From positions 186,001 through 250,000 of the forward strand of contig JACJZI010000002.1 in the NCBI GenBank assembly GCA_020635655.1: a stretch of DNA of 64,000 bases, in the 5' to 3' direction. Positions 35,269-43,601 of this stretch are shown here, piece by piece (position 1 is the stretch's first letter; every line of letters starts with the position of its first letter). A program made the position numbers and the translations under genes. Origin of the DNA: Flavobacteriales bacterium. GTDB taxonomy: Bacteria; Bacteroidota; Bacteroidia; Flavobacteriales_F; PHOS-HE28. The notes beneath the pieces are model-generated. The model searched no databases, was not told the DNA's origin, and saw only the letters and a list, made by a program, of their open reading frames with translations.

Positions 35269-38200
35269 TCAGCGGGCCGAACGCACCTCCAAAATGTTCT
35301 GCAGCTCCTGGACCTTCGCGGTGTTCGCCTCGATCCGCGCCTGCTGGTCCAGCTTCTCGGTCGCCAGTCGCGCGTTCTCCTGCTCCAACTGCTGAATGCG
35401 CGCGTTCAACTCCTTCACCGCATTGATCAGCAGGAACACGTAGGCCTGGTTGTCCACCTCGCGCAGGTCGCAGAACTCCCCGCTCTCATGCTCGGAGACC
35501 ATGTACGGTGCGACTTCTTCCAACTCCTGTGCGATCACGCCCACCTGCTCCTTGTCTGTAGCGAAGGGCGCATTCGCGTTGTAGGTGAACACCACCGGAC
35601 GCAGGCGGTCGATCACGCCCAGGCCATCGGTGAATTCACGGTGTACGGTCTTGATGCGCGCATCGCTGAACACCCCCCAGCTGCCGGTGCTGTTGTTGGC
35701 CGTGCCGTTCACGCTCAGCTTGGCATTCGGGCTGTCGGTCCCGATGCCGACGTTGCCGTCCGAGCGGACCACCATGCGCTGGGAGAGGCCACCACCGCCC
35801 CGGGTATGGAAGAGGAGGTCGCCGTAATGCAGCGTCTTGTTGGCGAGCCGTGCTCCGATCCAGGCACTGGGCACTTCATCCTGGTCATTGTCCGCGAAGC
35901 CGATACCCACCGCATTGCCCGCGGTGCCATTGGTGTTCTGGAGCGTGAACGCTTGCGTGGTCTCCGGTTGGGTGCAGGGAGAACCGCAGTTATTGACCTT
36001 GATCTTGACGGCAGGCTGGATCGTACCTCCATTCGAGTCGTGCACCTGCAACCGTCGCGTGGGCGCACTGGTACCAATGCCCACGTTGCCATTATCGAAC
36101 ACGCTGCCGGTCACCAGCTCCGTACCGGACCAGCGTGGAACATACCCGGTGGTGATGTCGCCTACCTGCGGGTCAACCTCGTCCGCCGTTCCGAATTCGC
36201 CGGTAGCCGGATTAAAGCCGAGAGGCGTGGTGCAGAACAGCTCGAACACCGTCATATTGTGGCTGTCATTATTTACCACATATGCGTAGTTACCTGAAAC
36301 TACAACGGATTTCGGGTTTGATCCAGTGGCTATGGTGGCACTGAGACTGGGCGACGCCGGGTTGCTGATGTCGAACACCATCATGGTGTTGCTAAAAGCG
36401 TTCACCACATAGGCGTAGTTGCCCGAGACAGAAACAGACGTGGGGTTTGATCCAGTGGCTATTGTGGCATTGAGGCTGGGAGCTGCCGGGTCGCTGATGT
36501 TGAACACCATCATGTTGTCGCTGATATTAGTCAGCACATAGGCGTAGTCGCCAGAAACTGCAACAGCAGCAGGGTGCCCTGATCCCGTAGTGATGGTGGC
36601 ACTGAGGCTGGGCGATGCCGGGTTGCTGATGTCGAACACCATCATGGTTTTGCTGCCATCATTCACCACATAGGCGTAGTTGCCCGAGACAGAAACAGAC
36701 GCAGGGTATGATCCTGTGGCGATGGTGGCATTGAGGCTAGGAGCTGCCGGGTCGCTGATGTCGAACACCATCATGTTGTTGCCGTTAAAGTTCACCACAT
36801 AGGCGTAGTTGCCCGAAACTGCAACTGAGGCAGGGATTGTTCCTGTGGCGATCGTGGCACTGAGGCTAGGAGCTGCCGGGTTGCTGATGTCGAACACCAT
36901 CATGGTGTTGCTATAAGCGTTCACCACATAGGCATGGTTGCCTGAAACTGCAACTGAAACAGGGTATGATCCTGTGGCGATGGTAGCATTGAGACTGGGC
37001 GAAGCCGGGTCGCTAATGTCGAATACCACCATGGTGTTGTCGTCCAGATTCATCACATAGGCGTAGTTGCCTGAGACAGCAACTGATCCAGGGCCAGTTC
37101 CTGCTCCTGTGGCGATCGTAGCCACATTGGACATGCAGGCCAGGTCGGCAGATGGCAGGTTGCCACTCCCTAAAAGGCTCTCCGCGATCAGGTTTTGCCA
37201 GCTGGAATTACCAATCGCCTGCGAGGAAAACATTCCCGTCAATGGGTCCATCGTGAGCATGGTGGTGCAGAACAGCTCGAACACCGTCATATTGTGGCTG
37301 TCATTATTTACCACATATGCGTAGTTACCTGAAACTACAACGGATTTCGGGTTTGATCCAGTGGCTATGGTGGCACTGAGACTGGGCGACGCCGGGTTGC
37401 TGATGTCGAACACCATCATGGTGTTGCTAAAAGCGTTCACCACATAGGCGTAGTTGCCCGAGACAGAAACAGACGTGGGGTTTGATCCAGTGGCTATTGT
37501 GGCATTGAGGCTGGGAGCTGCCGGGTCGCTGATGTTGAACACCATCATGTTGTCGCTGATATTAGTCAGCACATAGGCGTAGTCGCCAGAAACTGCAACA
37601 GCAGCAGGGTGCCCTGATCCCGTAGTGATGGTGGCACTGAGGCTGGGCGATGCCGGGTTGCTGATGTCGAACACCATCATGGTTTTGCTGCCATCATTCA
37701 CCACATAGGCGTAGTTGCCCGAGACAGAAACAGACGCAGGGTATGATCCTGTGGCGATGGTGGCATTGAGGCTAGGAGCTGCCGGGTCGCTGATGTCGAA
37801 CACCATCATGTTGTTGCCGTTAAAGTTCACCACATAGGCGTAGTTGCCCGAAACTGCAACTGAGGCAGGGATTGTTCCTGTGGCGATCGTGGCACTGAGG
37901 CTAGGAGCTGCCGGGTTGCTGATGTCGAACACCATCATGGTGTTGCTATAAGCGTTCACCACATAGGCATGGTTGCCTGAAACTGCAACTGAAACAGGGT
38001 ATGATCCTGTGGCGATGGTAGCATTGAGACTGGGCGAAGCCGGGTCGCTAATGTCGAATACCACCATGGTGTTGTCGTCCAGATTCATCACATAGGCGTA
38101 GTTGCCTGAGACAGCAACTGATCCAGGGCCAGTTCCTGCTCCTGTGGCGATCGTAGCCACATTGGACATGCAGGCCAGGTCGGCAGATGGCAGGTTGCCA

Positions 38201-38928
38201 CTCCCCCAAAGGCTCTCCGCGTTCAGGTCCTGCCAGCTGGCATTCCCATCGGCATCGCTGGTAAGCAACCGCTTGTCGGCCTGGGTGCCGTCCTGCAACT
38301 TGAGCCCACCCACCACGTGCAGGGTCGTATCCGGTGTGGGGGTGCCGATGCCCACGCGGGTGCCCATGGTGTAAAGGGTATCCCCCGCACGGGTCCAGTC
38401 ATCATCATCGCGCAGGGGTGACATGTCCACCTTGCCCCCATCAGAAAGCGCGAGGGAGTCGTTGGCGAAGGTGATAGTCTGCAGTTCGTTGGTCGGGTCG
38501 GCATCGGCGTCGTCCTTGTTCGTCACGTCCGTTGCATGGAGTGCATAAGGCACGCTGAGCAACTGCTGCGTGCCCACACTCGTGTAGCTGCTGCCGCCAG
38601 CAGGGTCCAGCCCCACTTCCAGGAAGTAGGGACCAGCGCTCCAATCAATGCTTGCGAAGGTGCCCGTGCCGGGCGTGCCGTTGCCCACCTCCACTGTGAA
38701 CAGGCCGAGGGCGTTGGTGGTGGGGCTGTGCGTTTCGGCATACACCACCGTGCCACCGGCGGTGCTTTGATGCAGCTGGAACTGCACACCCACGGTGGTA
38801 TTGGTCAGGGCATCACCGCCCGCATCGCGGGCCACGGCCTGGTAGCTGAAGGCCTCGGGGGCTTGGGCGTGCAACAGGCCCAGGCTCAGCAGGGCGGGGA
38901 AGAGAAGAAGCTTGCGGGAATGTGTCAT
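35269..38928 (-). CDS. Secreted propeller protein with C-terminal S74 chaperone domain
   Basis: A 1219-aa protein with a signal peptide (MTHSRKLLLFPALLSLGLLH, start chosen at 38928). An N-terminal beta domain with AFSYQAVARDAGG is common in Bacteroidota surface proteins. Two almost identical blocks follow, each with seven LVIVD-like blades (for example SVSVSGNYAYVVNDGSKTMM and VFDISNPASPSLSATI), matching one seven-bladed propeller per block. The tail has VGIGT repeats and a C-terminal S74-type intramolecular chaperone: SDARIKTVHREF with the catalytic Ser and Lys, VGVIAQELEEVAPYMV, and a coiled-coil end. S74 domains trimerise phage tail fibres and cleave themselves off, so a trimeric surface fibre is likely. 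The duplicated blocks are separated by 1035 bp. Confidence 0.82.
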   Translation of the reverse strand: MTHSRKLLLFPALLSLGLLHAQAPEAFSYQAVARDAGGDALTNTTVGVQFQLHQSTAGGTVVYAETHSPTTNALGLFTVEVGNGTPGTGTFASIDWSAGPYFLEVGLDPAGGSSYTSVGTQQLLSVPYALHATDVTNKDDADADPTNELQTITFANDSLALSDGGKVDMSPLRDDDDWTRAGDTLYTMGTRVGIGTPTPDTTLHVVGGLKLQDGTQADKRLLTSDADGNASWQDLNAESLWGSGNLPSADLACMSNVATIATGAGTGPGSVAVSGNYAYVMNLDDNTMVVFDISDPASPSLNATIATGSYPVSVAVSGNHAYVVNAYSNTMMVFDISNPAAPSLSATIATGTIPASVAVSGNYAYVVNFNGNNMMVFDISDPAAPSLNATIATGSYPASVSVSGNYAYVVNDGSKTMMVFDISNPASPSLSATITTGSGHPAAVAVSGDYAYVLTNISDNMMVFNISDPAAPSLNATIATGSNPTSVSVSGNYAYVVNAFSNTMMVFDISNPASPSLSATIATGSNPKSVVVSGNYAYVVNNDSHNMTVFELFCTTMLTMDPLTGMFSSQAIGNSSWQNLIAESLLGSGNLPSADLACMSNVATIATGAGTGPGSVAVSGNYAYVMNLDDNTMVVFDISDPASPSLNATIATGSYPVSVAVSGNHAYVVNAYSNTMMVFDISNPAAPSLSATIATGTIPASVAVSGNYAYVVNFNGNNMMVFDISDPAAPSLNATIATGSYPASVSVSGNYAYVVNDGSKTMMVFDISNPASPSLSATITTGSGHPAAVAVSGDYAYVLTNISDNMMVFNISDPAAPSLNATIATGSNPTSVSVSGNYAYVVNAFSNTMMVFDISNPASPSLSATIATGSNPKSVVVSGNYAYVVNNDSHNMTVFELFCTTPLGFNPATGEFGTADEVDPQVGDITTGYVPRWSGTELVTGSVFDNGNVGIGTSAPTRRLQVHDSNGGTIQPAVKIKVNNCGSPCTQPETTQAFTLQNTNGTAGNAVGIGFADNDQDEVPSAWIGARLANKTLHYGDLLFHTRGGGGLSQRMVVRSDGNVGIGTDSPNAKLSVNGTANNSTGSWGVFSDARIKTVHREFTDGLGVIDRLRPVVFTYNANAPFATDKEQVGVIAQELEEVAPYMVSEHESGEFCDLREVDNQAYVFLLINAVKELNARIQQLEQENARLATEKLDQQARIEANTAKVQELQNILEVRSAR
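36229..38205. repeat. Long tandem duplication inside the S74 gene
   Basis: Sequence 36229-37170 recurs at 37264-38205 with an offset of 1035 bp (345 codons), with no difference that I can find by eye. The two copies are separated by a spacer of about 93 bp (CTTMLTMDPLTGMFSSQAIG region). Frame is preserved. Such identity indicates a very recent duplication or ongoing gene conversion. Confidence 0.85.
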
Positions 38929-39051
38929 CGGTGATGTGTTCGCGAGCCGACACGCACAGCACCGGGCTCCGCTCACCGACCAGCATTGATGTGCGTTCGC
39001 AAACTACGGGATACGACCGGAAGGGGCAAGGCAAGGGCCTTGTGCGGGAGG

Positions 39052-39119
39052 ATCCCACCAAGCGTGATGGGATCGCTTCGCAGGCCGCCAAATGCGCGGC
39101 CATGCTCGCGATGACGGTG
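39052..39119. repeat. Partial third copy of the CGTCATCGCGAG-type repeat
   Basis: GATCCCACCAAGCGTGATGG, GATCGCTTCGCAGGCCGCC and CATGCTCGCGATGACGGTG match the right half of the units at 34846-35258. The copies therefore bracket the S74 gene. The remainder of the gap between 38929 and 39252 contains no gene. Confidence 0.7.
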
Positions 39120-39251
39120 TCGGAAGGCGATCGCGGATGCGCCGCCAAAGCCCATGCACCTGCGGCCCACCACCAACCACGGATCAGGAACCCCCGACCG
39201 CTCAACCTCCCTCGGGCACCGTAGCCTTGGCGAAGGTGGCCAACCCCTCCG

Positions 39252-39590
39252 CCATCCTATGGAATGGCCCCACCATCCTCGAGCGTAGCACCGTCATTCT
39301 GCAGAATGGCCCCCTCATCCTCGAGCGCAACGCCGTCACGCTGCAGGGTGGTCCCGTCATCCTCAAGCGTAACGCCGTCACTCTGCAGGATGGTCCCGTC
39401 ATCCTCGATAGTAACGCCGTCATTCTGCAGGGTGGTCCCGTCATCCTCGAGCGTAACGCCGTCATTCTGCAGGGTGGTCCCGTCATCCTCGAGCGCAACG
39501 CCGTCACGCTGCAGGATGGTCCCGTCATCCTCGATAGCAACGCCGTCACTCTGCGGAGCAACGCCGTCATTCTGCAGCGTGATCGCGTGT
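39252..39590. repeat. Minisatellite of 21-bp half-units with alternating CTCGAG and CTGCAG
   Basis: About 16 half-units of 21 bp alternate between forms like GTCATCCTCGAGCGTAACGC and GTCATTCTGCAGGGTGGTCC (42-bp full period). The palindromes CTCGAG and CTGCAG, or one-base variants, recur every 21 bp. Because 21 is divisible by 3 all frames stay open; on the minus strand one frame reads LEDDGT and LQNDGV heptads. Neither strand gives a convincing start or a plausible whole protein, so I treat it as non-coding or a fossil coding repeat. The stretch 39591-39812 contains no other feature. Confidence 0.8.
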
Positions 39591-39812
39591 GATCGACCGC
39601 CGGGCAGCTCCGGCCGGCGAAATTTCCCCGCCTCTTTTCCCACTTCCTGAAAGCCGCGCCGGGCGCGGCCCGGCGCACGGGTTTGTCCCCCGAAAAGGGG
39701 ACAGGCCTTGTCCCCGAAATGGGGGACACGCGGGCGAACCGCATCCGCATAGCCTACGATGAACGGGTCACACTTACCAACGCTTGGGCACAGCATCGCA
39801 GGCCCCATCCAG

Positions 39813-40448
39813 ATGAAGAAGATCATCTACCTCGTCAAACTGGGATTCACCCAGATCACCTTCTCGGCCTTGGTGGGAAAAGGCCGCAACTGCGTCACCA
39901 TGCTCACGGGCAACGCCGCGTATCCCACGCCCTCGCCGGCGCTGGCGACCATCACGGCGGCGTGCGACCGGCTGAGCGTGGCGAACGACCGCTACGACTT
40001 CACCCGAAGCCGGTTGGACCTGGCCGAGCGGGAGACCGCCTACCAGGAGCTGAAGGACCTGTTGCGCGAACTGGGGGCCTATGTGCAGCTCACCAGCGAG
40101 GGCGACAAGGACCTGATCCTCAGCGCCGGGTTCGACGTGGAGAAGCAGCGCACGCCCATCGGCGAGCTGCCCGCCCCGCAGAACCTGCGCGCCGTGCCCG
40201 CCGCCGGCTACCCGCGCACGGTGGACCTCCGCTGGGATGGCGTGAAGGGCCGTAGCATCTATGAGGTGTGGATCTGCGAAGGCGACTTCAAGGACCCCGC
40301 CAACTGGACCATGCACGCCCTGACGCAGAAGAACCACCTGCGCGTGGACGGCCTCACCAGCGACGCCATCTACACCTTCCGGGTGGTGGCCCAGGGCACC
40401 GCCGGTGCCAGCCCCGCCAGCGACGTGGCCAGCGCCAAAGCCGCCTGA
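39813..40448 (+). CDS. Fibronectin type III domain protein
   Basis: A 211-aa protein starting MKKIIYLVKLGFTQITFSAL; despite the hydrophobic start it is not a classical signal peptide. Residues about 15-110 are a helical region (LAERETAYQELKDLLRELGA), then an FN3 domain: LPAPQNLRAVPAAGYPRTVD, VDLRWDGVKGRSIYEVWI and IYTFRVVAQGTAGASPASD. This arrangement is recurrent in Bacteroidota and usually lacks known function. The ORF extends upstream to 39759, but the ATG at 39813 fits the family. It stands alone next to the minisatellite. Confidence 0.7.
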   Translation: MKKIIYLVKLGFTQITFSALVGKGRNCVTMLTGNAAYPTPSPALATITAACDRLSVANDRYDFTRSRLDLAERETAYQELKDLLRELGAYVQLTSEGDKDLILSAGFDVEKQRTPIGELPAPQNLRAVPAAGYPRTVDLRWDGVKGRSIYEVWICEGDFKDPANWTMHALTQKNHLRVDGLTSDAIYTFRVVAQGTAGASPASDVASAKAA

Positions 40449-40550
40449 TCCACCCGCACCTCCACTTCGTCACCCGCGCCCCGGTGGCCCGCATGCACGG
40501 CGGAGCCATCGGGGCCGGGGTGGTGGAAGGAGGAAGTACCCGACCGACCC

Positions 40551-41339
40551 ATGCACACCCGCACCCGACCCCTCGCCCCCGCCGATCTGGAGGCCGCCGC
40601 CGCCCTCGCCGGCCCCCAGCGCCCGCAACTGCTGGCCCACCTCCGCTGGTGCCTGCACACCCCCTACGCCCAAGCCTTCGTCCACCTGCACGCCGATGTC
40701 CCCACGGGCGTCATCACCACCCTGGCCTTCGGCGGCAGCGCCACCATCCGCCACCTGGTGGCGGCCGAGCACGAGCATGCGGACGGCGTCCGCATCGCGC
40801 TACTGCAACACGCCATCGGCCACCACGAGCGCCAGGGCCGTACCGCCCTCACCGGCACCTTCCCGGAGCACCGCGTGGGCCTGTTGGAAGCATGCGGCTT
40901 CCGGCGCCGGGAGGCCTACCTCCGCTTCCACGGCGAGCGGTTCATCGAAGCCACGCGGGACGAGGTGGAACTCATCAGCCCCACCCACACCATCGGCCTG
41001 CTGCACCTCGACCGCCGGGTCTGCGGGCAGGACCGTGCGCCGCTGCTGCTGGAGCACCGCTTCGCCGCCCACGTGTGGGTGGCGGCCGGCCGGGTGGAAG
41101 GCTTCCTGCTGCCCACTCTGGGCCAGGGCCTGGTGGTGGCCGACACCCCCGCCATCGGCCTGGAGCTGCAGCGCTGGCTGCTGCCCCACCAGCACGAGGT
41201 GATCGTGCCCGCCGCCAACACCCCCGCCTGCGACCACCTGGAAGAGCGCGGCTACACCGCCAGCCTCCACGGCCTGCGCATGGAGTACGGCGACCCGCTG
41301 GCCGTGGATGCGGGGAGGTTGTTTGGGGTGGGGTGGTAA
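40551..41339 (+). CDS. GNAT-type acetyltransferase-like protein
   Basis: A 262-aa protein with two GNAT-like halves. The N-terminal half begins TRPLAPADLEAAAALAG and has GVITTLAFGGSATIRHLVAA, then the arginine-containing helix region RIALLQHAIGHHERQGRTAL, and FPEHRVGLLEACGFRRREAY, which resembles the end of an acyl-CoA-binding fold. The C-terminal half repeats a weaker pattern ending ACDHLEERGYTASLHGLRM. Acceptor unknown. The stop is immediately followed by the A/T-rich cassette region, so it marks a boundary. Confidence 0.65.
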   Translation: MHTRTRPLAPADLEAAAALAGPQRPQLLAHLRWCLHTPYAQAFVHLHADVPTGVITTLAFGGSATIRHLVAAEHEHADGVRIALLQHAIGHHERQGRTALTGTFPEHRVGLLEACGFRRREAYLRFHGERFIEATRDEVELISPTHTIGLLHLDRRVCGQDRAPLLLEHRFAAHVWVAAGRVEGFLLPTLGQGLVVADTPAIGLELQRWLLPHQHEVIVPAANTPACDHLEERGYTASLHGLRMEYGDPLAVDAGRLFGVGW

Positions 41340-41537
41340 GAGAGTCCATAAATGTGCTAAGACTTGACCTCCTTCAAACTTGAGCAATGTCATGTAACTT
41401 CACATGCGCACAATCTTCAGCCGTCCTAGACGAACTGATTCAACAAGGCCTCAAGTTGATTCTCTTGCGCGATCTCCCTTACCACAGAATATGACCATCG
41501 ACGATGGATACCAAAACAACTCACTCAATCGACTGCC

Positions 41538-42911
41538 ATGGATAAGCATCTTGACCACTTTGAAGTCCGTTGGAAAAATTTCAAAGGATTTAAGGATACT
41601 GGATGGGTAAAAATCAAACCCATAACTATTGTATTAGGGCCCAATAATTCCGGTAAGACTAATTTTCTTGCTCCTTTCTTACTATTGCATCAAACAGTTA
41701 ATTCCCGCGATTTCAATTCACCTCTAATCTTGAAAGGGTCCTCATACGATGCTGGAAATTATCAGGAAATAGCCAGGAATTATATTACGGAGAATCCAAT
41801 CCAGTTCGGATATTTCTACCACCTACATGAGTCTGATGAAGAACTCGATCCCGTCGGAATGGATGCTCCAGGTGGCTTTGAAGTAACATTCGGGGTAGAC
41901 TCAAAGCTCGGCGATGTTCAATTGCGCAAGACCACCATTTATGACGTATATCGACGCAAATATCTTAGCCTCAAACAATTGAATAGCGGCAAATATAGCT
42001 ATCAAGGAATAAATTCTCAATCAATGACTAACTATGAAAAAATGTCTATAAGACAGAGTCAACCGGTTAATTTTCTTTTTTCCCCCAATATCGTGCTACC
42101 TTCTTTAGAACGTATATCAAGTAAATCACGAGAGGACGATGAAATGAAGAGAGAATCAAAGCAATTCTCTGAAGGATTTTCAGATTTTCTAAGTGCCATT
42201 TCCTATAATAATTCACAAGTGCGGAGATATTTGGGCGGGGTAAGTTTTATTGGCCCATTGCGAGACACGCCGAAGAGGATATATGAATTCACAAATGAAA
42301 CCTACAACACTGTCGGAAACAAGGGTGAGAATACTCCTAATATATTGAATAGAATTGGAAACGACAATGAAGAACTAAATACGTGGGTGCGTAGATTTGG
42401 CTTCGGAGATAAGCTAGAGGTAATCAAGCATTACAGCAATTCATGCTCTATTCGATTTATCAATGAAATGACAGGGTATTACACTACAATGGTTAACGCC
42501 GGTTTCGGTGCCTCGCAAGTACTACCTCTGATCGTTCAGGCCATAGTTTCGCCCCAACGCAGTATAACATTAGCAGAGCAGCCCGAGATTCACTTGAACC
42601 CGAGAGTACAGTGCGAACTGGCAGACCTATTTGTGTACATGGCAAAGAAACGTCAAACAATAATAGCTGAAACTCACAGCGAACACCTACTGTTGAGGTT
42701 AAGAAGACTTATTGCTCAAGAGGAAATAGACGTAGATAAAGTGGCTATTTATTTTGTAGATATGGAAGATGGGGAATCGAAGATCAAGGAGATAAAACTG
42801 TATGAAGATGGCAGTATACGTCAAATCGATTGGCCAGAGGGATTTTTCGGCGACACACTGAAGGAGGCTCTGGCGCTAGCAAGTGTACAAGCAATTCGTA
42901 ATAATCGATGA
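41538..42911 (+). CDS. AAA family ATPase (DUF3696-like), first gene of a two-gene cassette
   Basis: A 457-aa ABC-type/SMC-like ATPase. Walker A is GPNNSGKT (34-41), Walker B is in ITLAEQPEIHLNP (about 342-354) and the switch His in AETHSEHLLLRLRRL (about 376-390). The C-terminus DGSIRQIDWPEGFF matches the DUF3696 domain of OLD-like AAA proteins, but there is no Toprim domain. The stop codon overlaps the start of a PIN-like gene (ATGA, 42908-42911), so both are made together. The region is strikingly A/T-rich, unlike the neighbours, indicating transfer. By analogy with PtuA-PtuB, AriA-AriB and similar pairs it may be the sensor/regulator of an abortive-infection nuclease; that is inference. 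Confidence 0.82.
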   Translation: MDKHLDHFEVRWKNFKGFKDTGWVKIKPITIVLGPNNSGKTNFLAPFLLLHQTVNSRDFNSPLILKGSSYDAGNYQEIARNYITENPIQFGYFYHLHESDEELDPVGMDAPGGFEVTFGVDSKLGDVQLRKTTIYDVYRRKYLSLKQLNSGKYSYQGINSQSMTNYEKMSIRQSQPVNFLFSPNIVLPSLERISSKSREDDEMKRESKQFSEGFSDFLSAISYNNSQVRRYLGGVSFIGPLRDTPKRIYEFTNETYNTVGNKGENTPNILNRIGNDNEELNTWVRRFGFGDKLEVIKHYSNSCSIRFINEMTGYYTTMVNAGFGASQVLPLIVQAIVSPQRSITLAEQPEIHLNPRVQCELADLFVYMAKKRQTIIAETHSEHLLLRLRRLIAQEEIDVDKVAIYFVDMEDGESKIKEIKLYEDGSIRQIDWPEGFFGDTLKEALALASVQAIRNNR

Positions 42912-43387
42912 GCGCAATCGTAATTGATACTTGTACGCTGAAGCATGCAAGCGATTCGAAGAGCAAGTACTTCACAAGTTCTTGCGAATTTATCGAAAGG
43001 ATGAGTGCCGGTAATGTAAAGTGCACTTTTGATGAAGGCTTTAGTTTAAATCCAACTGAAAACCGGAGCTACATAGGACTTGAGTATCTGACGCATCTCA
43101 AGCCCGGTACTCTCGGATATATACTAGTTGCTGAATTATTGATAAGTGGTAGATATGAGATTGTGAGTAATAGAGTCCCTCAGAATACAAGAAGGGCAAT
43201 TGAGCAAATGATTAGGAATAAGAAGGACCGAATGTTTCTAAGGGTGGCAATCAATTGTAGTGATAGACTAATGGCTTCTCATGACTTTACAGATTATCAA
43301 GTCAACAAGAGGAAGACTATTAGGAAGAGGTTCGATGTCGCTATTGAAACGGCGGAAGAGATTATTGCACGTTTAGTATGGTTGTGA
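42908..43387 (+). CDS. PIN-like ribonuclease, probable effector of the ATPase pair
   Basis: A 159-aa protein with PIN-domain layout: D7 in IVIDTCTLKHASD, D107 in RNKKDRMFLRVAINC, and D126/D129 in LMASHDFTDY, the usual C-terminal active-site strand (LvT-D-F). PIN domains cleave RNA with two metal ions. The protein is translationally coupled to the AAA ATPase, sits in the same A/T-rich block and has no antitoxin gene next to it, so the ATPase may hold it inactive. The PIN assignment is by motif; the fold is divergent in the middle (GLEYLTHLKPGTLGYILVAE). It may alternatively be an inactive PIN. Confidence 0.6.
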   Translation: MSAIVIDTCTLKHASDSKSKYFTSSCEFIERMSAGNVKCTFDEGFSLNPTENRSYIGLEYLTHLKPGTLGYILVAELLISGRYEIVSNRVPQNTRRAIEQMIRNKKDRMFLRVAINCSDRLMASHDFTDYQVNKRKTIRKRFDVAIETAEEIIARLVWL

Positions 43388-43495
43388 TAGGGAAACTGCT
43401 ACAACAGATACTCACCGCCGTGGAATAGATTCTAGAGGATTTCGATTTTACTAGTTCTTCCTCCTTTCTTCTATGATCTGCACGAAGTAGGCACA

Positions 43496-43567
43496 TGATC
43501 AGGCGCGAGAGTTAGGACCGCCGACCGGATGGAGGGGGGCCAGTCGTTCGTCCTTCGTCCGCACCAT
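43496..43567. repeat. Dispersed intergenic repeat, copy 3 (shortened)
   Basis: The start GATCAGGCGCGAGAGTTAGG ACCGCCGACCG and the end TCGTCCTTCGTCCGCACC match copy 2; about 65 bp of the middle are missing. It stands right after the A/T-rich AAA-PIN cassette, before the YdeI-like gene. The preceding stretch 43388-43495 is A/T-rich with no gene. Confidence 0.75.
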
Positions 43568-43582
43568 CGAACCCCCGGGCCC

Positions 43583-43590
43583 TAGATTCG
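43583..43590 (+). promoter_or_regulatory. -7 element before the YdeI-like gene
   Basis: TAGATTCG lies 11 bp upstream of the ATG at 43602, one mismatch from TAnnTTTG. Spacing suggests a very short leader. Confidence 0.4.
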
Positions 43591-43601
43591 GGCCTCCTTC
43601 G

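Noticed and set aside
39202..39826. Minisatellite ORFs on both strands as genes
   Set aside because: All frames are open because the period is divisible by three, and starts and ends are poor. It was kept as a repeat only.
41404..41610. Short plus ORF before the AAA ATPase
   Set aside because: It overlaps the ATPase start in another frame and shows no recognisable protein features.
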